Assembly (NCBI GenBank): GCA_040398845.1
Contig: JBBATH010000010.1
Span: 62,001 to 126,000, forward strand
Source: WLND01 sp040398845
Lineage (GTDB): Bacteria > Actinomycetota > Actinomycetes > S36-B12
Length of the DNA: 64,000 nt
Reading direction: 5' to 3'
The notes beneath the pieces are model-generated. The model worked only from the letters and a program-made list of their open reading frames with translations. It searched no databases and was not told the origin of the DNA. Position 1 is the stretch's first letter. Every line of letters starts with the position of its first letter. A program made the position numbers and the translations under genes. Below, piece by piece: positions 1 to 8,844 of the stretch.

Positions 1-1037
1 CTGATCTGCAGCCCGGGGGGCGACACCGCAATGCCAGCTCGGGCGAGTCGGTACGTGTCGGTCGCGACGTCGTTGACGATGTCGACGAGTACGCCGGAGG
101 AGTCCACCATCGGCACCCCGCCCGCGACATCGACCCATGCACCGTCTGTTCGGGTGGCAAGAATCTCGAGGGACCCGCGCTCGGGATCAACGCGCCCGAT
201 CTGAGCCGTCCGCTGATCGCGCGACAGCAGCATGATCACGCCATCGTGGACTGATGCGAGATACGGAAACCGCTCCGCGTCCCATTCAAGGTGGGTTTTC
301 CTGCCGTCTAGGGTGACGAACCACAGGCTCACCCTCGCATTGACAGTCCCGGCAGCCGGGTAACGGTGGGGGACCGGTTCGATCTGCGGACGCGCCGGGT
401 CTCCGATCCAGCGGATCGCCACGGCACTGTTGTCGTACTGCTCGACGAGGAGTCCGCCGGCGAGCCACCAGTGTCCGCGGAAGCGGTCGAGTTCCTCGGC
501 AGCGACGAAGTCGGCGAGCCCCCAAGCCTCGTCCGCATGGGCCGGCTCGCAGAGCGCGACCGGCTTATCGTCGCCGAGGCGAACCACGAAAAGTCCATTG
601 CCGCTCACGAAGGCGACATGCGTACCATCGGGGCTCATCCGGGGGTCGACCACCGGCCCGGGGGCGGGTAGTTCAGTTGTGGCACCTGAATCGACTTCGA
701 CCACGTACGGAACCCCGGACAAGGCGAAGACAGCAACGCTGCCTGCTTCGTTGAGGCTGAATGCCGTGATGCCGGAGGTCACCTCCCGCATGCGCTCACG
801 CCGCGCTCGCTCCTCGGCAGGCAGGTCGCCGCTGGCGAGGAGGTCGGTCGAGGAGACGAGAAGCCGCTCCGCGCCGTCCGAGACATCGAGGCACCAAAGA
901 TTGCCCGCTGGGTCCTGGCCGCTCGAACTGCGGATGAAGAACACCATGGTTCCTGCAAGGGCAAAACTCCGCGGACGACCGAGTTGAAATCCGCGAGTTC
1001 GAGCCTTCTGGCGTGGGAAGCTATCGGTGCTCGACAT
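1..1037 (-). CDS. S9 family peptidase (DPP-IV type), N-terminal part
   Basis: Reading leftward from an ATG at 1037 the frame stays open to the window edge, so about 345 residues of the amino-terminal beta-propeller are present and the alpha/beta-hydrolase catalytic domain lies outside. The translation has the hallmarks of the DPPIV N-terminal domain: an opening FPRQKARTRGF, repeated propeller strands such as VVDPRMSPDGTHVAFV, and the segment GLADFVAAEELDRFRGHWW, which matches the family's conserved Glu-Glu aminopeptidase motif preceding a WW pair. The family cleaves dipeptides or short peptides from N-termini. An in-frame ATG at 1046 is an alternative start; neither has a clear ribosome binding site. 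It is divergent from mshB, and TAGCGT (1071-1076, +) and TACCGT (1072-1067, -) overlap in the shared promoter region. Family assignment is firm, substrate unknown. Confidence 0.85.
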   Translation of the reverse strand, partial: MSSTDSFPRQKARTRGFQLGRPRSFALAGTMVFFIRSSSGQDPAGNLWCLDVSDGAERLLVSSTDLLASGDLPAEERARRERMREVTSGITAFSLNEAGSVAVFALSGVPYVVEVDSGATTELPAPGPVVDPRMSPDGTHVAFVSGNGLFVVRLGDDKPVALCEPAHADEAWGLADFVAAEELDRFRGHWWLAGGLLVEQYDNSAVAIRWIGDPARPQIEPVPHRYPAAGTVNARVSLWFVTLDGRKTHLEWDAERFPYLASVHDGVIMLLSRDQRTAQIGRVDPERGSLEILATRTDGAWVDVAGGVPMVDSSGVLVDIVNDVATDTYRLARAGIAVSPPGLQI

Positions 1038-1082
1038 AGGGAGCATCGTGCCCCATTCCGCGCGACACGGTAGCGTCGGATC

Positions 1083-1961
1083 GTGAACCGGCGACTTCTC
1101 TTCGTGCACGCACACCCCGACGACGAAACAATCGGCACTGGGGCGACCATGGCAAAGTACGTGATCGAGGGGGCACACGTCACACTCGTCACGTGCACTC
1201 TCGGCGAGGAGGGTGAGGTGCTCCTCGAGGAGTTCGCCCATCTTGCAGCGGATAAGCAGGACGCTCTGGGCGACCATCGGCAGACCGAGCTCGCGAATGC
1301 GATGAGTGCCTTGGGCGTCACCGACTGGCGGCTCCTCGGCGGTGCGGGGAGGTTCCGCGATTCCGGCATGATCGGCACGCCGAGCAACGACTACGCCGGC
1401 TGCTTCTGGCGGGCCGACTTGCTCGAGGCGGCGCTACCGCTCGTCGAGATCATCCGCGAGGTGCGTCCGCAGGTCGTCGTCACCTATGACGATTTCGGCG
1501 GGTACGGGCATCCCGACCATATTCAGGTTCACCGGGTCACGATCTATGCGCTCGCACTGGCCGCCTCCCCGACATTCCGGGCCGATCTCGGTACCCCGTG
1601 GGCTCCGACCAAGGTCTACTGGACCGCCTTTCCCAAGAGCGTCATGCGTGCCGGGATCGAGGCCATGAAGGAGCACGACGCCTCGAACGAGTTTGCGTCG
1701 ATGGATCCCGACGACATCCCCTTCGCGTGCGACGACGAACTCGTCACGGCCGCAATCGACGGGAGCGCGTATCTGCCGGCGAAGATGGCCGCACTGCGCG
1801 CCCACGGAACCCAGGTGAGCGTCGATGGCGGCTTCTTCGCTCTCGCCGACAATGTCGGGGCAGAGGCCTTCGGCACGGAGTACTACCGCCTCGCCTCCGG
1901 CATCAGCGGCGCTCCCGAAAGGCAGCGCGAGTCAGATCTTTTCGCGGGCATCAGCGAGTGA
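1083..1961 (+). CDS. mshB: Mycothiol biosynthesis deacetylase MshB
   Basis: Zinc-dependent N-acetyl-1-D-myo-inosityl-2-amino-2-deoxy-alpha-D-glucopyranoside deacetylase, which frees the glucosamine amine for cysteine ligation in mycothiol synthesis. The protein is 292 residues, normal for MshB. The LmbE-fold metal motif AHPDDE is at residues 10-15 and the second metal histidine lies in GHPDHIQVH near 146-154; the LVTCTLGEEGEV segment is also typical. A related actinobacterial enzyme is the mycothiol S-conjugate amidase Mca, but the length and gene context (followed by a DUF6113-like membrane protein) favour MshB. The GTG start at 1083 has no Shine-Dalgarno; TAGCGT begins 12 nt upstream, consistent with a leaderless transcript. 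The stop overlaps the GTG of the next gene. Confidence 0.9.
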   Translation: MNRRLLFVHAHPDDETIGTGATMAKYVIEGAHVTLVTCTLGEEGEVLLEEFAHLAADKQDALGDHRQTELANAMSALGVTDWRLLGGAGRFRDSGMIGTPSNDYAGCFWRADLLEAALPLVEIIREVRPQVVVTYDDFGGYGHPDHIQVHRVTIYALALAASPTFRADLGTPWAPTKVYWTAFPKSVMRAGIEAMKEHDASNEFASMDPDDIPFACDDELVTAAIDGSAYLPAKMAALRAHGTQVSVDGGFFALADNVGAEAFGTEYYRLASGISGAPERQRESDLFAGISE

Positions 1962-2395
1962 CGCGACGGGCAACGGGGCCGCTGGCCATCCTGAGCATCA
2001 TTGGGTTGGTAGTGGTCGGCCTTGTGATTGGGCTCATCGGATCCTTTCTGCAGGCGACCCGGGAAATTGTGCTGATGCCGTGGGCGCAGGTGGTCGTCCC
2101 GTGGGGAATGAGCGTCGTCGTGGTGACGGTCATCATCGTCATCCGGGGTGGCGTGTGGCTCGTCCGCTCGCGGACTGGGGGATGGGCGGTATTCGCAGGC
2201 TGGCTCGGTGCAACGATCGTCATGTCCGCCGAGTCTCCCTCCGGGGATTTGGCCATCTCGGGAGGCGGACGTCAGATGACCTACCTGCTCAGCGGGGTGA
2301 TTCTTGGCGCCGCAGCGGCCACCTTCCCGATGTTGGGGCAATCGTCGCATACCATCAGGCGAGAACGCGTCCCACCTGTCGATCTCCAGACCTGA
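1958..2395 (+). CDS. Small integral membrane protein (DUF6113-like)
   Basis: 145-residue membrane protein with four predicted helices: residues about 8-30 (LAILSIIGLVVVGLVIGLIG), 40-63, 68-88 and 101-122, with short charged loops. The start is a GTG overlapping the mshB stop (GTGA), so the two genes are translationally coupled. Position directly after mshB and the hydrophobic pattern resemble the DUF6113 family found next to mshB in actinomycetes. There is no catalytic motif and the role is unknown; link to mycothiol or envelope function is only by position. Confidence 0.7.
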   Translation: MTRRATGPLAILSIIGLVVVGLVIGLIGSFLQATREIVLMPWAQVVVPWGMSVVVVTVIIVIRGGVWLVRSRTGGWAVFAGWLGATIVMSAESPSGDLAISGGGRQMTYLLSGVILGAAAATFPMLGQSSHTIRRERVPPVDLQT

Positions 2396-2423
2396 CGACC
2401 CGCGCACCGAAGGAGCCTGCCCC

Positions 2424-4316
2424 GTGGCCGAGCATCGCCGCCTCCCGGCGCTGCCCGCCGTCGACAGCAGGGTCAGGCTCATCGCAGGTGGCGTCCTCGC
2501 ACTCCTCGTGATTGTGTATGGCGCCCTCATCCTGATGTCTGGCGGCGATGTCCGACCGGGCTCCGTCGTCCGCGGGGTGACGATTGGGGGACTCAGCTCT
2601 GCCGAAGCAGTTGCCTCACTCGACGCAACCTTGGGAAAGATCTCAAGCAAACCGTTCAAACTTGAGGCTGCCGGCAAGGAGTTCATCGTCAAGCCCAAGG
2701 ACGCCGGGCTTGAATTCGACGCGACTGCGACCGTGCAAAGTGCCTCGGGACGCAGTTGGAGTCCCCTCGCACTCGCCGCGGACCTGCTCGGCCAGCGTGA
2801 GGTGGAGCCGGTCATCGTCGTGAATGAGTTGGCGCTCACGAGCCAGCTCGACGGGATCGCCCTCGCGATCGATCGCCCGGCGATTGAGCCGTCCATCACG
2901 ATCAAGAAGCAGGAGGCAACACTCAAGGAAGGGAAGAACGGCCGGGCTCTCGATGTTGAGGCGACCTCCGCCCTGCTCATTGCGGACTTGCTCAAGGCGA
3001 GGGAACCGATTTCTGCACCCATCGTCAAGGTTCTGCCACTTGTATCCGAGGAGTCGGCCGAAAAGTCGATGGCCCTCGCGAGATCGGCGTTGGGTCATCC
3101 GATCATCGTGAAGGCAGGGGAGTCGTCAGCCAAACTGCGTCCGAAAGCGATCTCACGGTCGCTCACTTTCACCGCGGTTGGAGATCAGTTGGAGCCTCGG
3201 ATCGATGGTCAGGTGCTTCAACGGGCCCTCGATGGGAAGCTCGAGGGGGCCGAGGTCCCTGGTCGAGATGCCTCGTTCGAGATCGTTGACGGCAGGCCGG
3301 TCGTGGTGCCGTCCGTTGTCGGCAAGGGGGTGTCGGATGTCGAGCTCGCGACGGCGGTGCTTGACGTTATTGACGAGGATTCGCCAGATCGGAGCGTAGC
3401 GGTCTCCATGGCGATCCGGGAGCCTGCGGTAACGACCGAGCAGGCCCGTTCGCTCGGAATTACCGAGAGGTTGTCGACCTTCACCCAGAAATTCCCCTAC
3501 GCGGCCTACCGAGTACAAAACATCGGTCAGGCTGCGCGTAACGTGAACGGCACCCTCCTCCTGCCGGGCCAAACCTTCTCGATGAACGATGCCATGAAGG
3601 AGCGAACCGAGGCGAACGGCTACACGGTCGGCTTCGTGGTCGGCGCAGGTGGAGTGTTCGCCGAAGATCTTGGAGGCGGCGTGTCGGCGGCGACGACGAC
3701 CGTGTGGACCGGGGCGTTCTTTGCCGGCATGGAGCGGGTAGCGACCCAGGCCCACTCCATCTATATTTCGCGTTACCAACCCGGACTCGAGGCGACCGTT
3801 GCCTGGGGATTGTTCGATATGAAGTTCAAGAACGATATGCCTACAGGGGTGTTCATCACGACCGCGATGACGAACACCTCGATGACGGTGACCTTCTGGG
3901 GAACCCGAATCTACGACGAGATCAAAGCGGAGTTTGGCCCGAAGCAAAACGTCGTGCCCTTCACGACCATCTTCGACAAGTCCAAGACCTGCCTCGGTCA
4001 AGGCGGCATGGACGGGTTCACCATTGCGGTAGACCGGGTCTTCTTCAAGGACGGCGTCGAGGTCAAGCGCGAGACGATCACCACGCACTACCGTGCGGCC
4101 CCCGAGGTGGTGTGCGGTAAGAAGCCGAAGCCGGGGGAGGAACCCCTCGCCCCGTCGACCGGCAAGCCCTCTGACACGACGACTCCGACGCCGACTCCGG
4201 ACCCTGACACCGCGCCGGCGGCCGCTGCAACTCCGACGCCGACCCCGCTGTCGACAAAGAAGCCAAAGCCGACTCCTCCACCCGTGGAGGACGCCGCGCC
4301 GGCGCCCGGTCGCTAG
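2424..4316 (+). CDS. VanW-family peptidoglycan-associated protein
   Basis: 630 residues. A short basic N-terminus is followed by one membrane anchor (about 18-38, RLIAGGVLALLVIVYGALI), then repeated putative peptidoglycan-binding (PG_binding_4) segments (GVTIGGLSSAEAVASLDATL and later repeats, about 45-350), then a VanW domain (about 370-530) including PGQTFSMNDAM and GGGVSAATTTVWTGAF. The C-terminal 70 residues are rich in Pro and Thr (TPTPTPDPD), a flexible tail of the kind found on exported actinobacterial proteins. Related to B-type vancomycin resistance accessory VanW and Bacillus YoaR, whose biochemical role is not settled. The GTG at 2424 is chosen because AAGGAGCC precedes it; the open frame extends further upstream without a site. 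Confidence 0.85.
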   Translation: MAEHRRLPALPAVDSRVRLIAGGVLALLVIVYGALILMSGGDVRPGSVVRGVTIGGLSSAEAVASLDATLGKISSKPFKLEAAGKEFIVKPKDAGLEFDATATVQSASGRSWSPLALAADLLGQREVEPVIVVNELALTSQLDGIALAIDRPAIEPSITIKKQEATLKEGKNGRALDVEATSALLIADLLKAREPISAPIVKVLPLVSEESAEKSMALARSALGHPIIVKAGESSAKLRPKAISRSLTFTAVGDQLEPRIDGQVLQRALDGKLEGAEVPGRDASFEIVDGRPVVVPSVVGKGVSDVELATAVLDVIDEDSPDRSVAVSMAIREPAVTTEQARSLGITERLSTFTQKFPYAAYRVQNIGQAARNVNGTLLLPGQTFSMNDAMKERTEANGYTVGFVVGAGGVFAEDLGGGVSAATTTVWTGAFFAGMERVATQAHSIYISRYQPGLEATVAWGLFDMKFKNDMPTGVFITTAMTNTSMTVTFWGTRIYDEIKAEFGPKQNVVPFTTIFDKSKTCLGQGGMDGFTIAVDRVFFKDGVEVKRETITTHYRAAPEVVCGKKPKPGEEPLAPSTGKPSDTTTPTPTPDPDTAPAAAATPTPTPLSTKKPKPTPPPVEDAAPAPGR

Positions 4317-4327
4317 ACCAGCCTCTG

Positions 4328-5776
4328 CTACGAAACGACTTGCTGGCCCTCAGGGGTGTCCTCCACGGTCACGCCCATGCCCGCCAGCAGATCGCGTAGC
4401 TCGTCGCTCTGCGCCCAGTCCTTGGCTGCTCGGGCAGCCGCCCGTCGATCGAGCAGATTCTGGGCCCCGTCGGAGACCTCGGCCACGGTCGGTGCGCGTC
4501 CGACATCGCGGACGAGATCAAGGCCGAGGAGCGCATCAACTGCTGCAAAGGTCGCGAACTTTGCGCCGTCTGTAATGTCCGGATCCTTCTCCAATTGGCG
4601 GAGCGACATGATTGCCCGCGGGGTATCGAGGTCGTCGGCGAAGGCCTCCACGATGGCATCGCGATAGCCAGGGCTCGGGGGACTCGAGGGTGCTGACGCC
4701 CATTCGGCAACGCGGGTGCGCCAGCGAGAAAGGGCCGTGTCCGCCGCCTCAATGCCCTCCCACGTGAGGTTCATCTGCTGCCGGTATCGGTGCTGAAGAA
4801 ATGCGAGGCGCAGGCTGAGGGGGTCGAGTCCTCGCCCTGTGACGTCCGATACCAGCACGACGTTGCCGGTCGACTTACTCATCTTGCGACCCTCGAACAG
4901 CAAGTGCTCCGCATGGACCCAGTGCCGCACGACCTCCCTGCCGGTAGCGCAGTTGCTCTGCGCCCGCTCGTCCTCATGATGTGGGAATCGCAGGTCGATC
5001 CCGCCGGTGTGAATATCGATATCGTCACCGAGTAGGGCGAGGCTCATCGCGCTGCACTCGGTGTGCCAGCCAGGGAACCCCTTGCCCCAAGGCGTGTCCC
5101 AGACGAGCTGGGTGCGTGACTCCCCGGCGCGCTTCCACAAGGCCCAGTCGGCGTGGAAGCGCTTGGCGCTCTCGCCGCTCGCGTCGAACTTGTGCCCGGC
5201 CTTGAGCTGGTCAAGTCGGTTCCCTGAGAGGCGGCCGTAACCTGCGAAGCTTTGGGCGTCGAAGTAGACGCAGCCGTCGACGCCGAGGTAGGCGTGGCCA
5301 CCTTCGATGAGCGTGGTGATGAGGGAAATCATGTCGTCGATCGCCTCACTCGCGCGCGGATAAGCGTCGGCCGGCGTGATGTTGAGGGCGGCTAGGTCGA
5401 TATGGAATCGCGCCTCGTAGTGCCGCGCCACGTCAAGGGCGCCGCGGCCCTCGCTCTGGGCCTGAAGGAGGATGCGGTCCTCCGTGTCGCCCTGCCCTTC
5501 GTCGACGTCGCCGAGCCCGAGACCGCCGAGCCCGGTGTCGTCGGCCATGTGACCGACATCGGTGATGTTTTGGACGAGCTGCACGCTCAGCCCAGCTGCC
5601 TCGGTGCTTCGGCGGATGAGGTCGGTGAGGAGGAAGGTCCGCATGTTGCCGACGTGGGCGTCGCGGTACACCGTGGGCCCGCAGGCGTACATGCGCAGGA
5701 TCCCCGGTGTGGCCGGGACCACCTCGACGACCGAGCGAGCCGCGGTGTCATAGAGGCGAAGGGGTGCGGCAGGCAC
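4328..5776 (-). CDS. cysS: Cysteine--tRNA ligase
   Basis: Class I aminoacyl-tRNA synthetase, 482 residues, charging tRNA-Cys with cysteine in the cytoplasm. Visible motifs: MYACGPTVY with the first zinc cysteine and the HIGH-equivalent HVGNMRTF (about 29-48), the zinc-site segment WHTECSAMS and HHEDE (about 236-268), and KMSKSTGN (about 300). A MshC mycothiol ligase was considered because MshC is a CysS paralogue and mshB lies nearby, but the CGPTVY sequence (MshC has a CGITPYD-like motif) and the full-length C-terminal anticodon region argue for CysS. The insertion after NITDVGHMADDTG is seen in a subset of bacterial CysS. AAGGAGATCCC precedes the start. Confidence 0.9.
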   Translation of the reverse strand: MPAAPLRLYDTAARSVVEVVPATPGILRMYACGPTVYRDAHVGNMRTFLLTDLIRRSTEAAGLSVQLVQNITDVGHMADDTGLGGLGLGDVDEGQGDTEDRILLQAQSEGRGALDVARHYEARFHIDLAALNITPADAYPRASEAIDDMISLITTLIEGGHAYLGVDGCVYFDAQSFAGYGRLSGNRLDQLKAGHKFDASGESAKRFHADWALWKRAGESRTQLVWDTPWGKGFPGWHTECSAMSLALLGDDIDIHTGGIDLRFPHHEDERAQSNCATGREVVRHWVHAEHLLFEGRKMSKSTGNVVLVSDVTGRGLDPLSLRLAFLQHRYRQQMNLTWEGIEAADTALSRWRTRVAEWASAPSSPPSPGYRDAIVEAFADDLDTPRAIMSLRQLEKDPDITDGAKFATFAAVDALLGLDLVRDVGRAPTVAEVSDGAQNLLDRRAAARAAKDWAQSDELRDLLAGMGVTVEDTPEGQQVVS

Positions 5777-5937
5777 GGGATCTCCTTCGGTCGGGTGGGT
5801 TCGTATCGCGCATGCGCAGCCTATGGCAGTTCACCGTTGTCGCCATATTGAGTCGAAGTCCCCCTGATCTCGGAATCACTGGCGACCGTTGTGTAGATTG
5901 AGCATCGAAAAACCCCAGCGGACTCTCGGAGGCTCAG

Positions 5938-6264
5938 GTGACCTACACCATCGCATTCCCGTGCGTGGATCTCAAGGACAAGGCATGTATCGAAGAGTGC
6001 CCGGTCGACTGCATCTACGAGGGCGGCCGGATGCTCTACATCCAGCCGGACGAGTGCGTTGATTGCGGCGCCTGCGAGCCGGTGTGCCCAGTCGAGGCGA
6101 TCTTCTATGAGGATGACGTTCCAGAGGAATGGAAGGATTACACGGCAGCGAATGCCGAGTTCTTCGTCGATCTCGGGTCCCCTGGCGGCGCCGCGAAGCT
6201 TGGTGCGCAGGATTTCGACGCCGCTCTACTCGCCGCAGTGCCGCCGCAGGAGCACGAGCACTGA
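5938..6264 (+). CDS. fdxA: Seven-iron ferredoxin (FdxA type)
   Basis: 108-residue electron carrier of the actinobacterial 7Fe family. The N-terminus begins TYTIAFPCVDLKDKAC with the spaced cysteines of the [3Fe-4S] site; a classical CVDCGACEPVCP segment (about 41-52) supplies the [4Fe-4S] ligands. The C-terminal acidic tail (FYEDDVPEEWKDYTAANAEFF) is also typical of FdxA, including mycobacterial FdxC. GTG start at 5938 follows TCGGAGGCTCAG. The gene runs directly into dapC, whose CTG start overlaps this stop codon, so the pair is probably co-transcribed, a common actinobacterial arrangement. A weak TAGATT box lies at 5894-5899. Confidence 0.92.
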   Translation: MTYTIAFPCVDLKDKACIEECPVDCIYEGGRMLYIQPDECVDCGACEPVCPVEAIFYEDDVPEEWKDYTAANAEFFVDLGSPGGAAKLGAQDFDAALLAAVPPQEHEH

Positions 6265-7355
6265 GCCGTTCCCTCGAAGACCGTCTCCCGGAGTTTCCGT
6301 GGGACGTCCTCGCGCCCTACTCGAGGCGGGCCTCCGAGCATCCTGAAGGTCTCGTGGACCTGTCAGTTGGTACGCCTGTTGACGCGACTCCGCTCGTAAT
6401 CCAGCGGGCGCTCATTGCGGCGGCGGATTCACCTGGCTATCCAACGACTGCCGGCACCACGAGGCTGCGCGAGTCGTGTGCAGGTTGGATGCAACGCCGA
6501 CTAGGGGTGTCGGTGCTGCCTGCGGCAATCCTGCCGTCGATCGGCTCGAAGGAACTCGTCGCGAATCTTCCGACCGTCCTAGGGCTTGGGTCCGATTCGC
6601 ACGTGGTAGTCCCGCTCGCGGCGTACCCCACATACGCGGTCGGTGCTGGCGTGCTCGGTGCCCGCGTCACGGCAACGGATCGACCCGAGGACGTTATCGA
6701 CGCCGACCTCATCTGGATCAACTCCCCGGGGAACCCGACCGGACGAGTGATGCCGCCAGACCAGATGCGGGCGATCGTGGCGCATGCCCGGAGCATAGGC
6801 GCGGTGGTCGCAAGTGATGAGTGCTACGTCGAACTCGGCTGGGACGTAACGCCATGCTCGGTCCTCCACCCGTCAGTGGTTGGTAACGAACATTCGGGCG
6901 TCTTGGCCCTGCACTCATTGTCGAAGCGCTCGAACTTCGCTGGATATCGTTTTGGATTCGTCGCTGGAGATCCAGCACTTGTGCAGCGAATGCTGGGTAT
7001 TCGCAAGCACCTCGGAATGATGGTCCCCTCGCCCATTCAGGCGGCTGCCGCTGCAGCGTTTGACGATGACGATCACGTCGTGATCCAGCGTGAGCGCTAT
7101 CACGCGCGCCGAGAAATCTTGCGGACAGCGCTCATAAACAGCGGATTTACCATCGACCATAGCGAGGCGGGGCTGTACCTCTGGGCGACCCGAGGCGAGC
7201 CGTGCTGGGAGTCTGTCGGTTGGTTTGCCGATCGCGGAATCCTCGTGACTCCGGGCGACTTCTACGGAGCTGCGGGCGCCCAACATGTTCGGGTGGCGCT
7301 CACCGCTACCGACGAGGCGGTCGACGCATGCGCTGTGCGACTATTCGCCCAATGA
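6261..7355 (+). CDS. dapC: Succinyldiaminopimelate transaminase
   Basis: PLP-dependent class I/II aminotransferase that makes N-succinyl-LL-diaminopimelate in lysine and peptidoglycan precursor synthesis; about 364 residues. It shows PTTAGTTRLRESCAGW, the NSPGNPTGR motif (about 152-160), an aspartate-containing VVASDECYVELGW, and the lysine Schiff-base segment HSLSKRSNFAGYRFGF (about 217-232). The actinobacterial family opens with LPEFPWDxLxPYxxRA, matching from about residue 9. No ATG, GTG or TTG lies near that point; the best start is CTG at 6261, 8 nt after AGGAG (6248-6252), overlapping the fdxA stop (CTGA). dapD and dapE are 3-4 kb downstream. Confidence 0.87.
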   Translation: MSRSLEDRLPEFPWDVLAPYSRRASEHPEGLVDLSVGTPVDATPLVIQRALIAAADSPGYPTTAGTTRLRESCAGWMQRRLGVSVLPAAILPSIGSKELVANLPTVLGLGSDSHVVVPLAAYPTYAVGAGVLGARVTATDRPEDVIDADLIWINSPGNPTGRVMPPDQMRAIVAHARSIGAVVASDECYVELGWDVTPCSVLHPSVVGNEHSGVLALHSLSKRSNFAGYRFGFVAGDPALVQRMLGIRKHLGMMVPSPIQAAAAAAFDDDDHVVIQRERYHARREILRTALINSGFTIDHSEAGLYLWATRGEPCWESVGWFADRGILVTPGDFYGAAGAQHVRVALTATDEAVDACAVRLFAQ

Positions 7356-7436
7356 GTCCTGAATCACACCCAGAAGGGGGTCTCGTGGTTCAACGAGCCG
7401 GCCAACGTCGGTACGCTCAGCGCGAAGGAGGACACC

Positions 7437-8720
7437 GTGTCTGACGTATCGTTGCGGTACCCCGGAGGGGAACTGCCGCTCGCCGAGGTTTCATCCACCG
7501 TTGGGGAGAGCGGTCTGAATATCGGCCCCCTGCTCAAGGAGACGGGCCGCATCACCCTTGACCACGGATTCCTCAACACGGCGGCCTGCTCGTCGGCTAT
7601 CACCTATATCGATGGTGATGCGGGCATCCTGCGCTACCGCGGATATCCCATCGAACAGCTCGCGGAGCAGTCATCTTTCCTTGAGACGTCCTACCTGCTC
7701 ATCTACGGCCAGCTGCCGTCCCAGACGGAGCTTGACGACTTCAAGGCAAAAATCCGTATGCACACGATGTTGCATGAGGATCTGCGCCGGTTCTTCGACG
7801 GGTTCCCGCGCGACGCCCATCCGATGCCTGTGCTTTCTTCAGCGGTCTCGGCGTTGTCGACCTTCTACCAGGATTCGCTCGATCCCTTCGATCCGACGCA
7901 GGTCGAGATCTCAACGATCAGGCTCCTTGCAAAGATGCCGACGATCGCGGCCTACGCCTACAAGAAGTCGGTCGGGCAGCCGTACCTCTACCCGGACAAC
8001 TCACTGGGGTTCGTTGACAACTTCCTGCGCATGACCTTCGGCGTTCCGGCGGAGCCGTACGAGGTGAACCCGATCATCTCCAAGGCTCTCAACCAGTTGC
8101 TTCTCCTCCATGCCGATCACGAACAGAATTGTTCGACCTCAACCGTTCGCCTTGTCGGCTCCTCGCACGCCAACCTGTTCGCATCAGTCTCGGCCGGTAT
8201 CAATGCGCTGTTCGGACCACTCCACGGTGGCGCGAACCAGGCGGTCATGGACATGCTGCAGAACATCCATGCGCAGGGCGGCGGGGTGAACACGTTCATC
8301 CGGCAGGTGAAGGACCGCCAGGACGGCGTCAAGCTCATGGGCTTCGGGCACCGGGTTTACAAGAATTACGACCCCCGCGCGGCCATAGTCAAAGAGACCG
8401 CCTACCGAGTGTTCGAGCAGATGAACGTGAGTGATCCGCTTCTTGACATCGCATTGCGCCTCGAAGAGGTCGCGCTCGCCGATGACTTCTTCATCTCGCG
8501 CAAGCTCTATCCGAACGTCGATTTCTACACCGGCCTCATCTACAAGGCGATGGGCTTCCCAACCCGGATGTTCACCGTCATGTTTGCCCTCGGCAGGCTT
8601 CCGGGCTGGATAGCCCAGTGGCGCGAGATGATTGAGGATCCGGAGACGAAGATCGGCCGGCCGCGACAGGTCTACACCGGCGAGGTTCTACGCGACTACA
8701 ACCCAATCTCGACCCGCTAA
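7437..8720 (+). CDS. gltA: Citrate synthase
   Basis: Type II (hexameric) citrate synthase, 427 residues, condensing oxaloacetate and acetyl-CoA at entry to the TCA cycle. Signature segments: GILRYRGYPIEQLAE (about 63-77), LLHADHEQNCSTSTVRLVGS containing the first catalytic His, GPLHGGANQAVMDML with the second, GFGHRVYKNYDPRA (about 302-315), and the late catalytic Asp region PNVDFYTGLIY. GTG start at 7437 is preceded by a strong GAAGGAGG. Monocistronic in appearance, with a hairpin after it at 8737-8765. Confidence 0.95.
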   Translation: MSDVSLRYPGGELPLAEVSSTVGESGLNIGPLLKETGRITLDHGFLNTAACSSAITYIDGDAGILRYRGYPIEQLAEQSSFLETSYLLIYGQLPSQTELDDFKAKIRMHTMLHEDLRRFFDGFPRDAHPMPVLSSAVSALSTFYQDSLDPFDPTQVEISTIRLLAKMPTIAAYAYKKSVGQPYLYPDNSLGFVDNFLRMTFGVPAEPYEVNPIISKALNQLLLLHADHEQNCSTSTVRLVGSSHANLFASVSAGINALFGPLHGGANQAVMDMLQNIHAQGGGVNTFIRQVKDRQDGVKLMGFGHRVYKNYDPRAAIVKETAYRVFEQMNVSDPLLDIALRLEEVALADDFFISRKLYPNVDFYTGLIYKAMGFPTRMFTVMFALGRLPGWIAQWREMIEDPETKIGRPRQVYTGEVLRDYNPISTR

Positions 8721-8736
8721 ACCCCACCCCCTCGCC

Positions 8737-8765
8737 CCGTTTGTCCCATTTCATGGGACAAACGG
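8737..8765. repeat. 12-bp inverted repeat (hairpin 1) after gltA
   Basis: CCGTTTGTCCCA at 8737-8748 pairs perfectly with TGGGACAAACGG at 8754-8765 around a 5-nt loop. No T-run follows on either strand, so it is not a standard intrinsic terminator, although it sits 17 nt after the gltA stop and before the converging AbiEi-like gene. A near copy (11 of 12 pairs) lies on the other side of that gene at 9943-9971. Confidence 0.7.
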
Positions 8766-8844
8766 AAGAAGTTGAGGGAAATTTGCCGGGATTCTGCACT
8801 CTCTCCCACCGTTGAACACGTTCCAGACACTGGTGGGGTTGCGG

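Noticed and set aside
1883..3028. 381-codon leftward open frame opposite the DUF6113-like and VanW genes
   Set aside because: Both plus-strand genes have coherent helices and domains; the antisense frame has none.
4328..5776. MshC (mycothiol cysteine ligase) as alternative to CysS
   Set aside because: CGPTVY and full anticodon-binding C-terminus fit CysS; MshC has a different signature and is shorter.
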